Origin: Hippopus hippopus
Taxonomy: Eukaryota; Mollusca; Bivalvia; Cardiida; Cardiidae
Direction: 5' to 3'
Assembly (NCBI GenBank): GCA_946811185.2
Contig: OX328109.1
Coordinates: 4,278,001-4,342,000 of the forward strand
DNA length: 64,000 nt
The notes under the pieces are model-generated. The model saw only the letters and a program-made list of their open reading frames with translations. It did no database searches and had not been told where the DNA came from. The position numbers and the translations under genes were made by a program. Below are positions 1 to 9,324 of this stretch, one piece after another (position 1 is the first letter of the stretch; every line of letters begins with the position of its first letter).

Positions 1-111
1 CACGCAATCCCAAGTTTTAACAGCCCTGAAGCAAAAAGCTTTTGAAAATAATGTGAGAAAATGCTGGTAAACAGCATTTTCTCATTTCCCGACATTGTTT
101 TCTACCATTTC
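1..111. repeat. Hairpin family D copy, cut by window edge and by a SINE
   Basis: Has the family D order: AATCCCAAGTTTTAAC, then GCTTTTGAAAA, then the palindrome around 61-92 with the arms GAAAATGCTGGTAA and ACAGCATTTTCTC. The element is broken at 112 by the SINE at 123-439. A degraded right part (TAGTCTGCAGATGCT, near 490) follows the SINE. Confidence 0.75.
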
Positions 112-122
112 AAAAAAGCTGA

Positions 123-439
123 GCTGAGCCCCAGTAGTTCAGTTGGTAGCGTGCAGGACTTGAGAACACGGGGTCCAGGGTTCGATCCCTGGCTAAGACC
201 CCTGGCTCGGCCAATTTCTTTCCGAGGATTGATGATAGTCACTGCGACAGGATTCATTCCTCTCCCACTGCTGACCATTGTTTCGACGATGATTATGTGG
301 GAAAGCAGCCAGTGGCTTGGAAAGAAAATTGTGCGAGGTACTGGTAAAGAGACTCCAGGAACACATGGATAGGTGCACTGGCCGCCGCGATATAACTGAA
401 ATAATGTTCAAAACGGCGTTAAACACCATACAATCAATC
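123..439 (+). mobile_element. Full-length tRNA-derived SINE (S1) with target-site duplication
   Basis: The head has an A-box-like AGTTCAGTTGGTAGCGT near 137 and a B-box-like GGTTCGATCCC near 179, typical of Pol III tRNA-derived SINEs. The body is about 210 bp, and the tail is ACGGCGTTAAACACC followed by CAATCAATC. The 11-bp direct repeat AAAAAAGCTGA at 112-122 and 440-450 is a perfect target-site duplication, so this copy is intact and fairly young. It sits in a family D element. Short reading frames across it are not genes. Confidence 0.88.
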
Positions 440-542
440 AAAAAAGCTGAAAAACGATTTTCAATTTTTAACTCCTAATAACTTTGTAGTCTGCAGATGC
501 TGTCAGTTCATATGAATCAAAAATTAAGCAGCTGAAACTTTG

Positions 543-860
543 TTATTTAACCTTTTTCCGTTCAGCAGCCAGCTCCTGTTTCTTTCTGATATCTTCAGCC
601 GTTGGCCGTTTCGGTATGTAGTTTTCAAAACGTTTTGGTTTGGGATTCAGTTTCGGTGGACCTGGTTCCTCTATTTTTTCATCTGGCTGGACCCCAGAGT
701 CGATTTGATTTTGTTCGGCTTCCCTCTTCAATGTTTGCGCATCAACAAAAAATCGAGCCGATCGATCGTTACCAATCACTGCCGATCTGTGGGTCCCTTT
801 CAGGAGGTCGGGTCTCCTTGAACCTGAGGCGGAGATTTGGTGAGGTGTGGCATTGAACAT
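543..860 (-). CDS. Possible terminal coding exon or small gene, product not recognised
   Basis: I do not recognise the product. An open frame of 105 codons runs from an ATG at 860-858 to a TAA at 545-543. Its composition is protein-like: Lys, Glu, Pro and Arg rich, with a segment PKLNPKPKRFENYIPKRP and a charged, probably helical end AEDIRKKQELAAERKKVK. The sequence is more GC-rich than its surroundings and contains none of the window's repeat families. A pyrimidine-poor CAG just upstream (near 868) or a CCTCAG inside the frame could be a splice acceptor, so this may be the last exon of a gene whose other exons I cannot find. It could also be a single-exon gene or a retrocopy. It lies about 4.1 kb downstream of the K2P stop, on the same strand. 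Confidence 0.4.
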   Translation of the reverse strand: MFNATPHQISASGSRRPDLLKGTHRSAVIGNDRSARFFVDAQTLKREAEQNQIDSGVQPDEKIEEPGPPKLNPKPKRFENYIPKRPTAEDIRKKQELAAERKKVK

Positions 861-1058
861 CTTGAATCTGTCAGGTTTTCAATATAGTAAAATGACTATT
901 CCAGTCTTTGAAAGAAAATCCAAAGAAAACGACAATCATTCATTGCTTCAGACAGTTTTTACAATATTCGGAGAAAGATGAAAGTTTTTGTGTACATAAT
1001 CGTCGGAGGAACGGTGTCATAATATATATTTTGTCGTGAGAAATACAAAGGTAAATTA

Positions 1059-1491
1059 CCTAGGTGTCACACCACCAGTTTTTGCCATAATGAAAACAGA
1101 GTGAAATCAACCATTTTTGACACTTCACAGATCGCTTGATGGCAAACCTAGTCCTTCAAAACTGAAAAAAAAAAAGACTTAAAGGTCAACTTAGTGCGTT
1201 TTTTGCTAAACCCCAACCATTACCTACAGGCACACTAGAATTTGTCCTCTCAAAAACATCTGGTCACGGCCATGATCCCAAGTTTTTGTTCCTCTAGTGA
1301 CACAAAATGTTCGGTCAATAAACAATAAAAACACATCTAAGTGGTCCCACATTGCACAAAATCGGAGCAAATCTAAATTACATCGACCAAGCCTTCTTGA
1401 AACGGTGCAACAAAAATGCTACTGCAAAGGTTCACATGGGACTACTTTTCATACTACAACCGGGAAGCAATCTGGCGATGGTGTGACACCT
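1059..1491. repeat. Possible inverted-repeat element bounded by AGGTGTCACACCA
   Basis: AGGTGTCACACCA near 1059 recurs inverted as TGGTGTGACACCT near 1479. A related GGTGGCACACCACTG lies near 1721 and GCGTCACACCACTGC near 30410. This suggests a small terminal-inverted-repeat element. The interior matches nothing else I saw. Confidence 0.35.
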
Positions 1492-1665
1492 ATTAGAGGA
1501 CTGGGTGTCTCTTTCTCACCATCGAAATGCTACCAGACCGTAGGAGTGTAAGGTTGTTCCATTTGAAAAATTGACATCAATCACTTCTGCACTGTTTGAT
1601 AAAAAAGAAATTTGGAGGACAGATCTAAAATGTGTTTTTGGTGTTCATATAACGATGTCTTGATA

Positions 1666-1729
1666 CATTAAAATGCTGTCGAGTAGATAAGGTGGCACAT
1701 TAAAATGCTGTCGAGTAGATAAGGTGGCA
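1666..1729. repeat. Two-copy tandem repeat, 32-bp unit
   Basis: Two exact 32-bp units start with CATTAAAATGCTGTCGAG at 1666 and 1698. Confidence 0.9.
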
Positions 1730-1768
1730 CACCACTGTCATTTTACTACATATTGGGGATAGATTAAT

Positions 1769-2040
1769 ATATGAACCATGTTCTGTGAAAAGGGGGCTTA
1801 AAGCATTTGCATAAAGTATCGACCCAGGTCACCCTGCGCAGTTCGCGCAGGCTGACCTGGGCCGAAACTTTTCGCTATCGGTCAATTTTCTGTATGTTAT
1901 AGGACCAGTGTACCTCATGATTCAGTAGGTTGTTAAACAAAACGGATTGTAGGGACGTATAATACTATGATGCCTTGCTTGGTATCGTGCATCACGGAGA
2001 TGCATTAAGCCTCTTTTTTGCCAGAGCATGGCTCATATAT
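1769..2040 (+). mobile_element. Hairpin family B MITE, near full length
   Basis: Left end TGAACCATGTTCTGTGAAAA, right end CCAGAGCATGGCTCAT (inverted). The hairpin around 1825-1868 has arms CCCAGGTCA/TGACCTGGG around CCTGCGC/GCGCAGG. Confidence 0.85.
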
Positions 2041-2097
2041 AAGTTATATACCCTTCGTTGCTCTCATTCTGACAAAGATAGAGCTTTGCCGTTTATT

Positions 2098-2320
2098 TTT
2101 GATGATTAGCATCATTTTCTGCTTTTCTCATGGAGTTTTCAAAAGCTGTTTTTGTCAAGATCATTAAAACACGGCATTGTTTGGTAAGGGATGAGGGGGA
2201 AAATGGTCTACAACCACCAAGGGTCACTTTTGCTCGAAAGGCTAGTTTGTTTTCAAAAGGTTTTTTTTTTTCGCCAGGCTCGTTAAAACTCGGGATTGTT
2301 TGGTAAAGGTTTAACTCTAG
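2098..2320. repeat. Two family D fragments
   Basis: GATTAGCATCATTTTCTGC through CGGCATTGTTTGGTAAGG (2103-2188) and TCGTTAAAACTCGGGATTG through GGTAAAGGTTTAA (2280-2314) match the right half of family D. Confidence 0.6.
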
Positions 2321-2713
2321 ACCACACAATCCCGACTTTTAACGACCCTGAGAAAGAAGGCTTTTGAAAACATAGTGGTTAAAGGAGAAAATGCTTGTAA
2401 CCAGCATTTTCTCCTTTTACCACCATGTTTTCTACCCTTTTCCAAACCAAGTTTCAATTCTTCAGTTACATTTATTTTTTGCTGAAGCATGTGAGAAAAG
2501 TAGTCGGTGGCTTTGGAAAGAAAGTTGTGTTAGTACTGGTGTGAGAAGGCCAGGAAACACATGTGCGTCACCGACCGCCATGATATGACCTTAGCTGTTA
2601 AAGTGGCGTTAAACCCCAATACAACCAACCAATACAACCAACATTTATTTTGTCGTCTGCAAATGCTTTTAATTTGGACCAGTCTATAATTTTGTCGTTT
2701 GGTAAAGAGTTAA
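2321..2713. mobile_element. Family D element interrupted by a truncated SINE
   Basis: The left part is ACAATCCCGACTTTTAACG with the palindrome at 2387-2416. The right part resumes at 2641 with TTTGTCGTCTGCAAATGC and ends TTGGTAAAGAGTTAA. The gap is the SINE at 2479-2640. Confidence 0.85.
2479..2640 (+). mobile_element. 5'-truncated S1 SINE with 11-bp target-site duplication
   Basis: Only the 3' half of S1 is present (AGTCGGTGGCTTTGGAAAG onward, tail GTGGCGTTAAACCCC, then CAACCAACC). ACATTTATTTT is duplicated exactly at 2468-2478 and 2641-2651. 5' truncation with a duplication is the signature of LINE-driven target-primed insertion. Confidence 0.85.
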
Positions 2714-2938
2714 AAGATCTTTTATTGCGGTCTTTGTCAAAAAAGTAGGTGTAATAAAAAAAAAGAATGTAATCGAAAAATGATTTTAATAACTTCTAGA
2801 AAATGAATCCACGATAAAGAATCATTGTAACTTTGTAACAGATGCTAGAAAATTTAACAACAAATAAGGAAGAAGATGACCAAGAACTGACATGGTTTTT
2901 GAAATAGAAAAAAAATGGGCTGTGAATGAAAATGATAA

Positions 2939-3150
2939 TTAACCCATATCATGCTAAATAACTGAACCGAAATTTTCAATTCGACAGTAAATACCCAAAT
3001 ATTGCTCTTTCAAAGTTATATTTTGGGGAATAATATTTCCTTAGCGGAAAGTGTAGATCCAAGATCAGACTGCACGTTCTGTGCAGTCTGATCTTGATCT
3101 ACACTGTCCGCAAAAGGTCGGTGAGTCGCGCTTAGCAGCCTAAAGGTTTT
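2939..3150. mobile_element. Family A MITE, full length
   Basis: Starts TTAACCCATATCATGCTAAA and ends GCTTAGCAGCCTAAAGG. Hairpin 3045-3110 (AAGATCAGACTGCAC/GTGCAGTCTGATCTT). Confidence 0.85.
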
Positions 3151-3400
3151 AGAAGACATATTTACAAAAAATTGATCAAAGAAATTCGATTTGCTGATCC
3201 TTTCCTGGCAAATTAGCTGTTTCGTACGGCGTGTATCAAGATCAGACTGCATTAAACCAGCATCTTCTCTTTCCACGCTATGTTCAAAAAGTTATTTTTC
3301 GCAAGGTCCTTAAAAAAATACGGAATTTGTGTGGCATTATAGTTTTAAACAGACGACAAAACCATGCCGGTCCGTGCTCATCTAGACACGTATACGTGGG

Positions 3401-3675
3401 TATAATCACAGGCCTTTGAAGCTGTATTGCTCTATCACAGAACACTAAAATTTTATTTGGTCGATCATCGAACGCTTAAATAGCACATTGGTGCATCGCC
3501 TGTATATCACAGAATATACTCAAATTTTCACCAACACCGTTTCTATAAATAGCACATTGGCGACTACCTCTATATCGTATATAGTAAGACAAAGAGGAAT
3601 CCTCGATAACTGTGTCCGATATAGACCTTATCCCTTGACAGACCAGTGGAGTTTCAAAGGCCTATGGTATAATTG
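3401..3675. mobile_element. Family H MITE with CACAGGCCTTTGAA ends
   Basis: Left end TATAATCACAGGCCTTTGAA and right end TTCAAAGGCCTATGGTATAA are inverted copies. The interior repeats AAATAGCACATTGG twice. A second, shorter copy is at 19977-20134. Confidence 0.75.
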
Positions 3676-3709
3676 AAAACGTCGTTACAAATGGTAAGAA
3701 TGCTCAGAT

Positions 3710-3951
3710 GCACAATTGCACGTATTGGTACAAGTCTGTATTTTAACGACCTTGTGGTGAAAAAAAATCTGAAAACATGATGGGAAAAGGAGAAAATACT
3801 GCTTAACAGCCTTTTCTCCTTTTTCCGACGATGATAAGTTCTTTATCAAAGGCAAATTTTCTGATTTATACCATGTTGAATTTGTCGTCTGCAAATGCGA
3901 TTCAATTCGGACTTTAAGTCTTGAATTTTGTCGACTGGTAAAGAGTTAAAA
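3710..3951. mobile_element. Family D element, diverged
   Basis: GTATTTTAACGACCTTGTGG, the hairpin GAGAAAATACTGCTTAACAG/TTTTCTCC near 3790-3815, TTTGTCGTCTGCAAATGC and GGTAAAGAGTTAA occur in order. Confidence 0.8.
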
Positions 3952-4106
3952 AGTCTATAGATTGTCAAAGCCACAGCACTTGAAGAAATCTGAACACGTT
4001 TTTTTTTAAATAAAGTGTTTATCAGCAACTGAAAATTTTTGCTATAATTAGTGTCAGTCGAGGCCAGACTACAAAAAAAATCATAGCATTAACAATAAAT
4101 ATAATT

Positions 4107-4366
4107 GGCTTGCAACACGCGAAAAGGGGCATTCGGACATTTGCGTAAAGTGTCGTCTGGGATTAGCCTGCGCAGTCCACGCAGGCTAATCCGAGACGGC
4201 ACTTTACGACTACATTAGATTTTGTGCTACAGTAGACTTGCGCAAAACAGAAAATTACATAAAAACGGAAAGTGCCGTCTCGGATTAGCCTGCGCGGACT
4301 GCGCAGGCTGATCCGAGACGACACTTTACGCAAATGTCCGAATGCCCCTTTTCACGTGTTGCCGGC
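4107..4366. mobile_element. Family C MITE, full length, two internal hairpins
   Basis: GGCTTGCAACACGCGAAAAG at the left and CTTTTCACGTGTTGCCGGCC at the right form the inverted ends. Hairpin 1 (4156-4207) and hairpin 2 (4273-4328) both have arms of the CTCGGATTAGCCTGCGC / GCGCAGGCTGATCCGAG type. The two halves of the element are inverted copies of each other. Confidence 0.88.
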
Positions 4367-4369
4367 CAA

Positions 4370-4736
4370 TTAACCCTTATCCTGCTAAATAAGTTTAAAG
4401 GAACTTTCAAGACGAGTGAAAACCCCGAGTAGTGCTTTTTTTTTATACCCCCGCAAAACGAATGTTTTCGGGGGTATACTGGAATCAGCCTGTCTGTCCG
4501 TTTGTCCGTCCGTTTGTCCGTCTGTGTGTCCGTCCGTGTGTCCGTCTGTGTACAAATAATTGCCTGTTTCTGTCAAAGCGCTGGCGGGGGTATTAAGTCA
4601 CATTCAGTGACAGCTCTAGTTTTTTTGAAAAATATATTTCCTTATCGGACAGTGTAGATCACATAAGTGTAGTCTGATCTTAACGTACACTGTCCGTGAA
4701 AGGTCATTGAGTCGCGCTTAGCAGCCTAAGGGTTAA
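4370..4736. mobile_element. Family A MITE carrying a nested insertion
   Basis: The ends are TTAACCCTTATCCTGCTAAA and GCAGCCTAAGGGTTAA. The hairpin near 4648-4702 is degraded in its core. About 150-170 bp of a different element is inserted from about 4447. Confidence 0.8.
4447..4598 (+). mobile_element. Small element with ATACCCCCGC/GCGGGGGTAT ends and TGTCCG repeats
   Basis: ATACCCCCGCAAAACG at the left and GCGGGGGTATTAAG at the right are inverted ends. CGAATGTTTTCGGGGGTATA makes an internal partial repeat. The middle is a (TGTCCGTC)n-like tract, 4491-4551. The whole block interrupts a family A copy. Confidence 0.65.
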
Positions 4737-4991
4737 AAAAGATCGACCATGATGTTCAGTTGAATTGATCTCTCATTTGACCAAAATCTCCCTCCGTCCC
4801 TCTCTCTGTCTGTCTAGTTTAGTTCAAACCTATTTCCCTTACATACTAATAACAAGGAAAGGGGATGTCTAAAATCTCTCTCTCTCTCTCCGTGTATGTG
4901 AGTATTCACCTCTGTTTCTCTCTGTTTCTCTCTTAAAAGTCCGCAAATTTCCACATATTCTCTCTTAAAAGTCCACATATGTACACTTGAA

Positions 4992-5599
4992 TCACACAGC
5001 TGTTACTGGTTTATCTATAATTCCAAGTTTCATCCCCAGCCATTTGCATTTCGCTTTTACGTCTTCCTGTACAAGATTAAAACACATAGCAATTAAAGAT
5101 AGACCTAGTATCAGATATAGCGCACAGAGAACCAGCTTCTCATTCATATCCCACCTGTCTGACGTCATGCCGGGAACCACGTCACCAAAACCAATCGTAC
5201 TTAGTGTTATGAAACAGAAATACGTGCCGGTAACCATATCCCAATGTTCCCACTCACAAAACGCCCAGGTACCCAACAGAACATATGCTGACATCAATAA
5301 AAGACACACAGACGTGGGAACGTGAATTAATTCCTCGGACTTTTCCTCCTCCTGTACTACCATTCTTTCTTCGCTAACCGGAAGTCCTTTCTCGGGATCT
5401 GGAAGTTTGCGCTTGCGCGAAGGGCGGAATAATACACAGCATAATCCACAGAACACTTTCCCGTATAGCATACGGAATCCTTTCGCCATGAAGTCTCCAA
5501 TATTTGTGAGACATAGGAGCGTTAATGGAATGCCCAAGACAGCGTAACCAATAGTGACGATTCTCCCGGACGGTGTCTTTGGTGCAACGTGACCATACC
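4992..5599 (-). CDS. K2P potassium channel, last coding exon (pore 1 end to stop)
   Basis: This exon completes a two-pore-domain potassium channel, a dimeric plasma-membrane leak channel. It follows a CAG acceptor at 5602-5600 and begins with the last two bases of a glycine codon, giving the filter TTIGYGH when joined to exon 1. In order: [11 protein letters not shown] after the filter, M2 ([19 protein letters not shown], about residues 1199-1217), a short charged cytoplasmic loop of about 55 residues, M3 ([18 protein letters not shown]), pore 2 with [18 protein letters not shown]4 ([20 protein letters not shown]), then LVQEDVKAK and the end [11 protein letters not shown] is at 4994-4992. The exon adds 201 residues after the split glycine. 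APKT after the first filter and NLVQEDV after M4 resemble invertebrate TWK channels more than vertebrate TRESK. The terminal TAV fits a class I PDZ ligand. No canonical poly(A) signal was seen before the downstream repeats. Confidence 0.95.
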
Positions 5600-5616
5600 C
5601 TGAAAATATATAAAAA
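5600..5616 (-). other. 3' splice acceptor of the giant K2P intron
   Basis: On the minus strand ATATATTTTCAG precedes GGTATGGTCACG. Only this junction keeps the GYG filter in frame with exon 1. Confidence 0.9.
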
Positions 5617-5664
5617 ACAGACACGTGTTGAATCTTTACCACATAAAAAAAAAAAATACACTGG

Positions 5665-5760
5665 CCCATTTTGAAAGCCGCTGATGATTTGCAGACGACA
5701 AGTTGAATGTGGCTCAATCGGTGAAAAAGAGAAAATGCAGGTTCCCATTTGAATTTCATA
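5665..5760. repeat. Family D fragment next to the acceptor
   Basis: GATTTGCAGACGACAAGTTG and AATGTGGCTCAAT match the left arm of D. The fragment ends about 65 bp from the splice acceptor, so a repeat has reached the intron edge. Confidence 0.6.
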
Positions 5761-5940
5761 ATGTGAATCTAGAACAGCGATTTTAAATACTGGTTTTCTA
5801 ATATGGAGGGGGGCAAACGTTGCACACAATTTATTCAGCTATGTCATACCTCTTGAAACAAAGGTCAACTTAAAAACTACCTTACTCAACATTTATCATG
5901 ATTTGTTGTATGGACTACTTTTCTTTTTGTATGAGTACTT

Positions 5941-6158
5941 TTAACTCTTTCACTACCGAATAATTAAATTGCATTTTCTCAAAGGCTAAAAATAGAATAC
6001 TTTTCCTTTACAAGATAAAGAGACAGTTCGGTCACAATCTAGAATATAGCAGTGGACAGTGTAGATCAGAGATCAGAATGCACGTTTTGTGCAGTCTGAT
6101 CTTGATCTACACTGTCCACAAAAGCTTCTGGTGTCGTCTTTGGTATGGAAAGAGTTAA
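5941..6158. mobile_element. Family A MITE, TTAACTCTTTC-ended subtype
   Basis: TTAACTCTTTCACTACCGAA at the left is inverted at the right as TTTGGTATGGAAAGAGTTAA. Hairpin 6052-6118. Confidence 0.85.
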
Positions 6159-6204
6159 AAGCCATCTGATGCAAGGACTTGAAGTCAAGTCTTTCGATTA
6201 TGGA

Positions 6205-6330
6205 AGCGGTAAAGCGGTCTACTTCCGGCGAAGATATATAAGGTGTATATAAGTATCACACCACATAATACAGCCCAGGGATTTGATCATCGGGTCACCC
6301 AAGGTTTGTCGAAAGGTAAAAAGTAGTGCA
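6205..6330 (+). repeat. Dispersed repeat P, copy 1
   Basis: CGGTCTACTTCCGGCGAAGA, then GATTTGATCATCGGGTCACC. The same blocks occur inverted at 41985-42135. The 82-codon open frame across it is not supported as a gene. Confidence 0.6.
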
Positions 6331-6721
6331 AACGGTTCTTGAATGGGGACCATTCCGAGAAATATCGAGCAGCAAAAGTAAACATACATGATATTTTGAG
6401 CGTGAGCTTTGCGTGAAATAAAGGATTGCCCATTTTCCATTAAAGACACCCACTGTTTTGGCATCATACGTTATTACTCATAAAATTACGACTATGGATT
6501 AATGCTTTCAACTCATTATCTAAGAACAAGTAAAATCATGCATGATGGTACATGCATAGTGTATTAATGCGCAGTTACTTTTCTTACCAATTAAGTGAAA
6601 GATTAATACATCTAAAATGAACACATTGTACTAGCTCGTTACCTTCGGATATAAATCTTCAGCAGACGACTTTGATGTTAAACCTATAAAATATAGATTA
6701 TCAACGAGCTTAGAGATGTAA

Positions 6722-7409
6722 AGGCCCGTCTACACTAGCAAACATTTGTCGGCAAACATCACTAAACACCATGTTTGCTGTTGTTTGCAAACAAATGTTT
6801 GTTAGTGTAGACCAGTCAGTAAACACAAGCAAACATCACCAAACAGTGGTAGTTGATGACTGATTGAATTTGCGTTTATTTATCGTCGCCACCGGTTGCC
6901 CATATGGGCGACGTCCCCTGAAGATTGTTAGTATTGTTACGGGTGATAGTGCAGATACAGGACGAAACCCATCCCAAGTTACGCCTGGTTCTTTTGCGTG
7001 CTCGGTGTGTAGCACCGTCACACGGAACCTCGGTTTAACGTTTCATCCGAAAGACTCATTATGATTAGTAATTTTAGAGAGCCAGTCGTGTGAATCGAAC
7101 CCACACCCTCAAGTGACCCGAAACATCATGTTCACGAGTCCCACGCTCTACCAACTGAGCTATGGTCTGTTAGGTGAGGCTTGGAGATGTACATTTTTGT
7201 TTGTTCTGTTTGCAGGTTTTTGGTGATTTTTCAGTTATGCTGTCTTTGTATCATATGATGGATACCTCACACTATCTTTAAACATCACTAAATATTGTTT
7301 GCCAGTGTTTGCTGTAGTGTAGACACTCTGCAGACAAACATCAATAAACCTCATAAAATAAAAATTTGGTAGTGTTTGCAAACAAATGTTTGCTAGTGTA
7401 GATGGGCCT
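6722..7409. mobile_element. Family G TIR element with a SINE nested inside
   Basis: AGGCCCGTCTACACTAGCAA (6722) and TTGCTAGTGTAGATGGGCCT (ending 7409) are inverted ends. Subterminal AAACATCACTAAA motifs repeat several times. About 325 bp of the interior is SINE S2 on the minus strand, so the original element was about 360 bp. Confidence 0.75.
6857..7180 (-). mobile_element. tRNA-derived SINE S2, minus strand
   Basis: Read on the minus strand: head CAGTTGGTAGAGCGTGGG, B-box-like GGGTTCGATTC, then ATGAGTCTTTCGGATGAAAC with GTTAAACC, and the tail GGCGACGATAAATAAACGC. It matches 14648-14942 along its length. Confidence 0.82.
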
Positions 7410-7442
7410 CAATGTACTTTTGCCAGACCTTCCTATGTTTGC

Positions 7443-7668
7443 ACCCTAATCCTGCTTAGTGAAATAAACGAAACTTTCAAGCCGATAGAAAAAAAAAAAT
7501 CCAAATGATCCTATTTAAAAAAAAATTCTTTTTTTTTTTTTGGAGAAGAATGTCTCTTTATTGGACAGTGTAGATCCAAGATCAGACTGCACATTCTGTG
7601 CAGTCTGATCTTGATCTACACTGTCCGCAAAAAGGTCAGTGAGTCGCGCTTAGCAGCCAAAGGGTTAA
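7443..7668. mobile_element. Family A MITE, full length
   Basis: CCCTAATCCTGCTTAGTGAA to GCAGCCAAAGGGTTAA, hairpin 7563-7627 with near-perfect arms. Confidence 0.87.
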
Positions 7669-7924
7669 CAACCAAAGGTAGAAAGCTTTCGCAATAACAT
7701 TGTGGAAAAATGAAAAGATTTCGATATCCAACATTTTCTCCTTTACCAACAGTGTTTTCTACCCTGACATATACAGTTCCTATCATTAGAACCACATGAA
7801 ATTTCTTGTCTGCAAATATTTTTAACCCTCTACCACATAACCCCGAGTTTTGACGACCTTAGAAAAGAAGGCTTTTGAAAATATAATAGAGGGAACAGGA
7901 GAAAATGCTGCTAAACATATATTA
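7669..7924. repeat. Two family D fragments, abutting family B
   Basis: CAACATTTTCTCCTTTACC and TTTCTTGTCTGCAAATAT (7669-7826), then CCCCGAGTTTTGACGACC to GGAGAAAATGCTGCTAAAC (7827-7917), where a B copy begins. Confidence 0.7.
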
Positions 7925-8152
7925 CAGGCCTATTATCATATAATCGTGGATCCATAACGTCTGTTTTTGTCTAATAACTGATTGAATTGTGCGATAGAAT
8001 GTTCTCTAGACATGCAGAAAAAGTTTACAAATAGCATATAGTAAAAAGTTTCGACCCATGTCAGCCTGCGCGTTTTGCGCAGGCTGGCATGGGTCGACAC
8101 TTTTTTGCAGATGCATTCAACCTCCTTTTCACAAAGCATGATTCGTATATTT
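7925..8152 (-). mobile_element. Family B MITE, left end lost
   Basis: Hairpin GACCCATGTCAGCCTGCGCG / GCGCAGGCTGGCATGGGTC at 8053-8097, right end CCTTTTCACAAAGCATGATT. The left terminus is missing. Confidence 0.75.
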
Positions 8153-8184
8153 ATTTACGATTTCGTTGTACGTTATAGACAAAA

Positions 8185-8403
8185 TGTGCAGGCTGATACG
8201 AGTCCCTACTTTTTGCGCAGGCTAATCCGAAACGACGCTTTCCGTTTTTATGTAATTTTCTGTTTTGCGCAAGTCTGCTGTAGCACAAAATCGAATGTAG
8301 TCGTAAAGTGCCGTCTCGGATTAGCCTGCGCGGACTGCGCAGGCTGATCCGAGACGACACTTTACGGAAATGTCCGAATGCCATTTTTTGCGTGTTGCAT
8401 GCC
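8185..8403. mobile_element. Family C MITE, first hairpin damaged
   Basis: The second hairpin (8310-8366) and the right end GCGTGTTGCATGCC are intact. The first arm is replaced by a family B-like stretch at 8185-8225. Confidence 0.8.
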
Positions 8404-8565
8404 AATTTATTATACAGTGCGATCCTTGTTCAACCACAATAATTTTCATGAGTCGTTAACTGCAAGACGAATCGTCTTTAACTAGTCATATACTTATGCA
8501 TGTTTACTTTGATTTTCGAAAATTAACCGTGGATACTATATACATACATCAAACTGTACATACTA

Positions 8566-8965
8566 GGGTCCCGTTTCAAGAAAACCACTTTTAAAAGTCT
8601 CTTATTTCACTAAATTCCGCAAACAGCCTTATTTTCCGACTTAAGTTGAGTTTGTTATTCCAGACGCATTTCACTACGTAACATTAACAGGTTTATACAA
8701 CATTCTCAAATCCAAAGATGACACTACGTTTCAGCCTCAACTCAGCAAAGTAATGGACTTAAGTCTGTTAATTGACTTAAGTCCATTTATTTTGGTTGGT
8801 TGAGTCTGAAACATAGAGTCAACTCAGGATTTGAGAATGTTACTACGATTACAGTCTCTTATTGAAATGCAGCAGATATAATGAACTAAACCTAAGTCAG
8901 AACCTAGGACCGTTAGTAGATTTGAGTAAAATAGGAGACTTAAGTTTTTTCATGAAACCGGGCCC
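8566..8965. mobile_element. Family F, 400-bp long-inverted-repeat element
   Basis: The ends are GGGTCCCGTTTCAAGAAAA and TTTTTTCATGAAACCGGGCC. An inner palindrome runs from ACATTCTCAAATCC (about 8700) to GGATTTGAGAATGT (about 8840), centred on GGACTTAAGTC repeats near 8770. Confidence 0.82.
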
Positions 8966-8989
8966 AGAAAAAGATTTGAAATTAGTTGG

Positions 8990-9182
8990 TCACAGGTTCG
9001 AATCCCCAACTCGCCCAATTTCTTAACGGAGTTCAATGACGGTCATTATGACAGGATTCATTCATCTCTCACCGCTGATCATTGTTTCTACCATGGCTAT
9101 TCGGGAAGGCAGCAGGTGTCTTGGGAAGAATATTGTGCGAGGTATTGGCTAAAGAAACTCCAGGAAAGCATGTATAAGTACG
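8990..9182 (+). mobile_element. S1 SINE, head truncated
   Basis: Starts at the B-box region (CAGGTTCGAATCCCC) and runs through TGACAGGATTCATTC to GAAACTCCAGGAAAGCATG. Confidence 0.78.
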
Positions 9183-9324
9183 CCTCCGCACTCCCCCCTT
9201 TTAAGAAGAAAAAAAAAATGGCGAGGCATTTTTAGTGAAATAAGTTAGTCTTCTTTATGTTAATTGTATATGATAACTATAGTGCATCTCAGAGACGCAT
9301 TAAACCCCCTTTTGCCAGGGAAAG

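Noticed and set aside
4109..4368. Rho-independent-type terminators or bacterial attachment sites suggested by strong hairpins
   Set aside because: The context is a eukaryotic intron and flank, and the hairpins belong to dispersed MITE families.
5600..5759. Extension of the last K2P exon into an upstream ATG, giving a 255-codon frame
   Set aside because: The added 54 residues come from intron and a family D fragment. The acceptor at 5600 restores the pore filter exactly.
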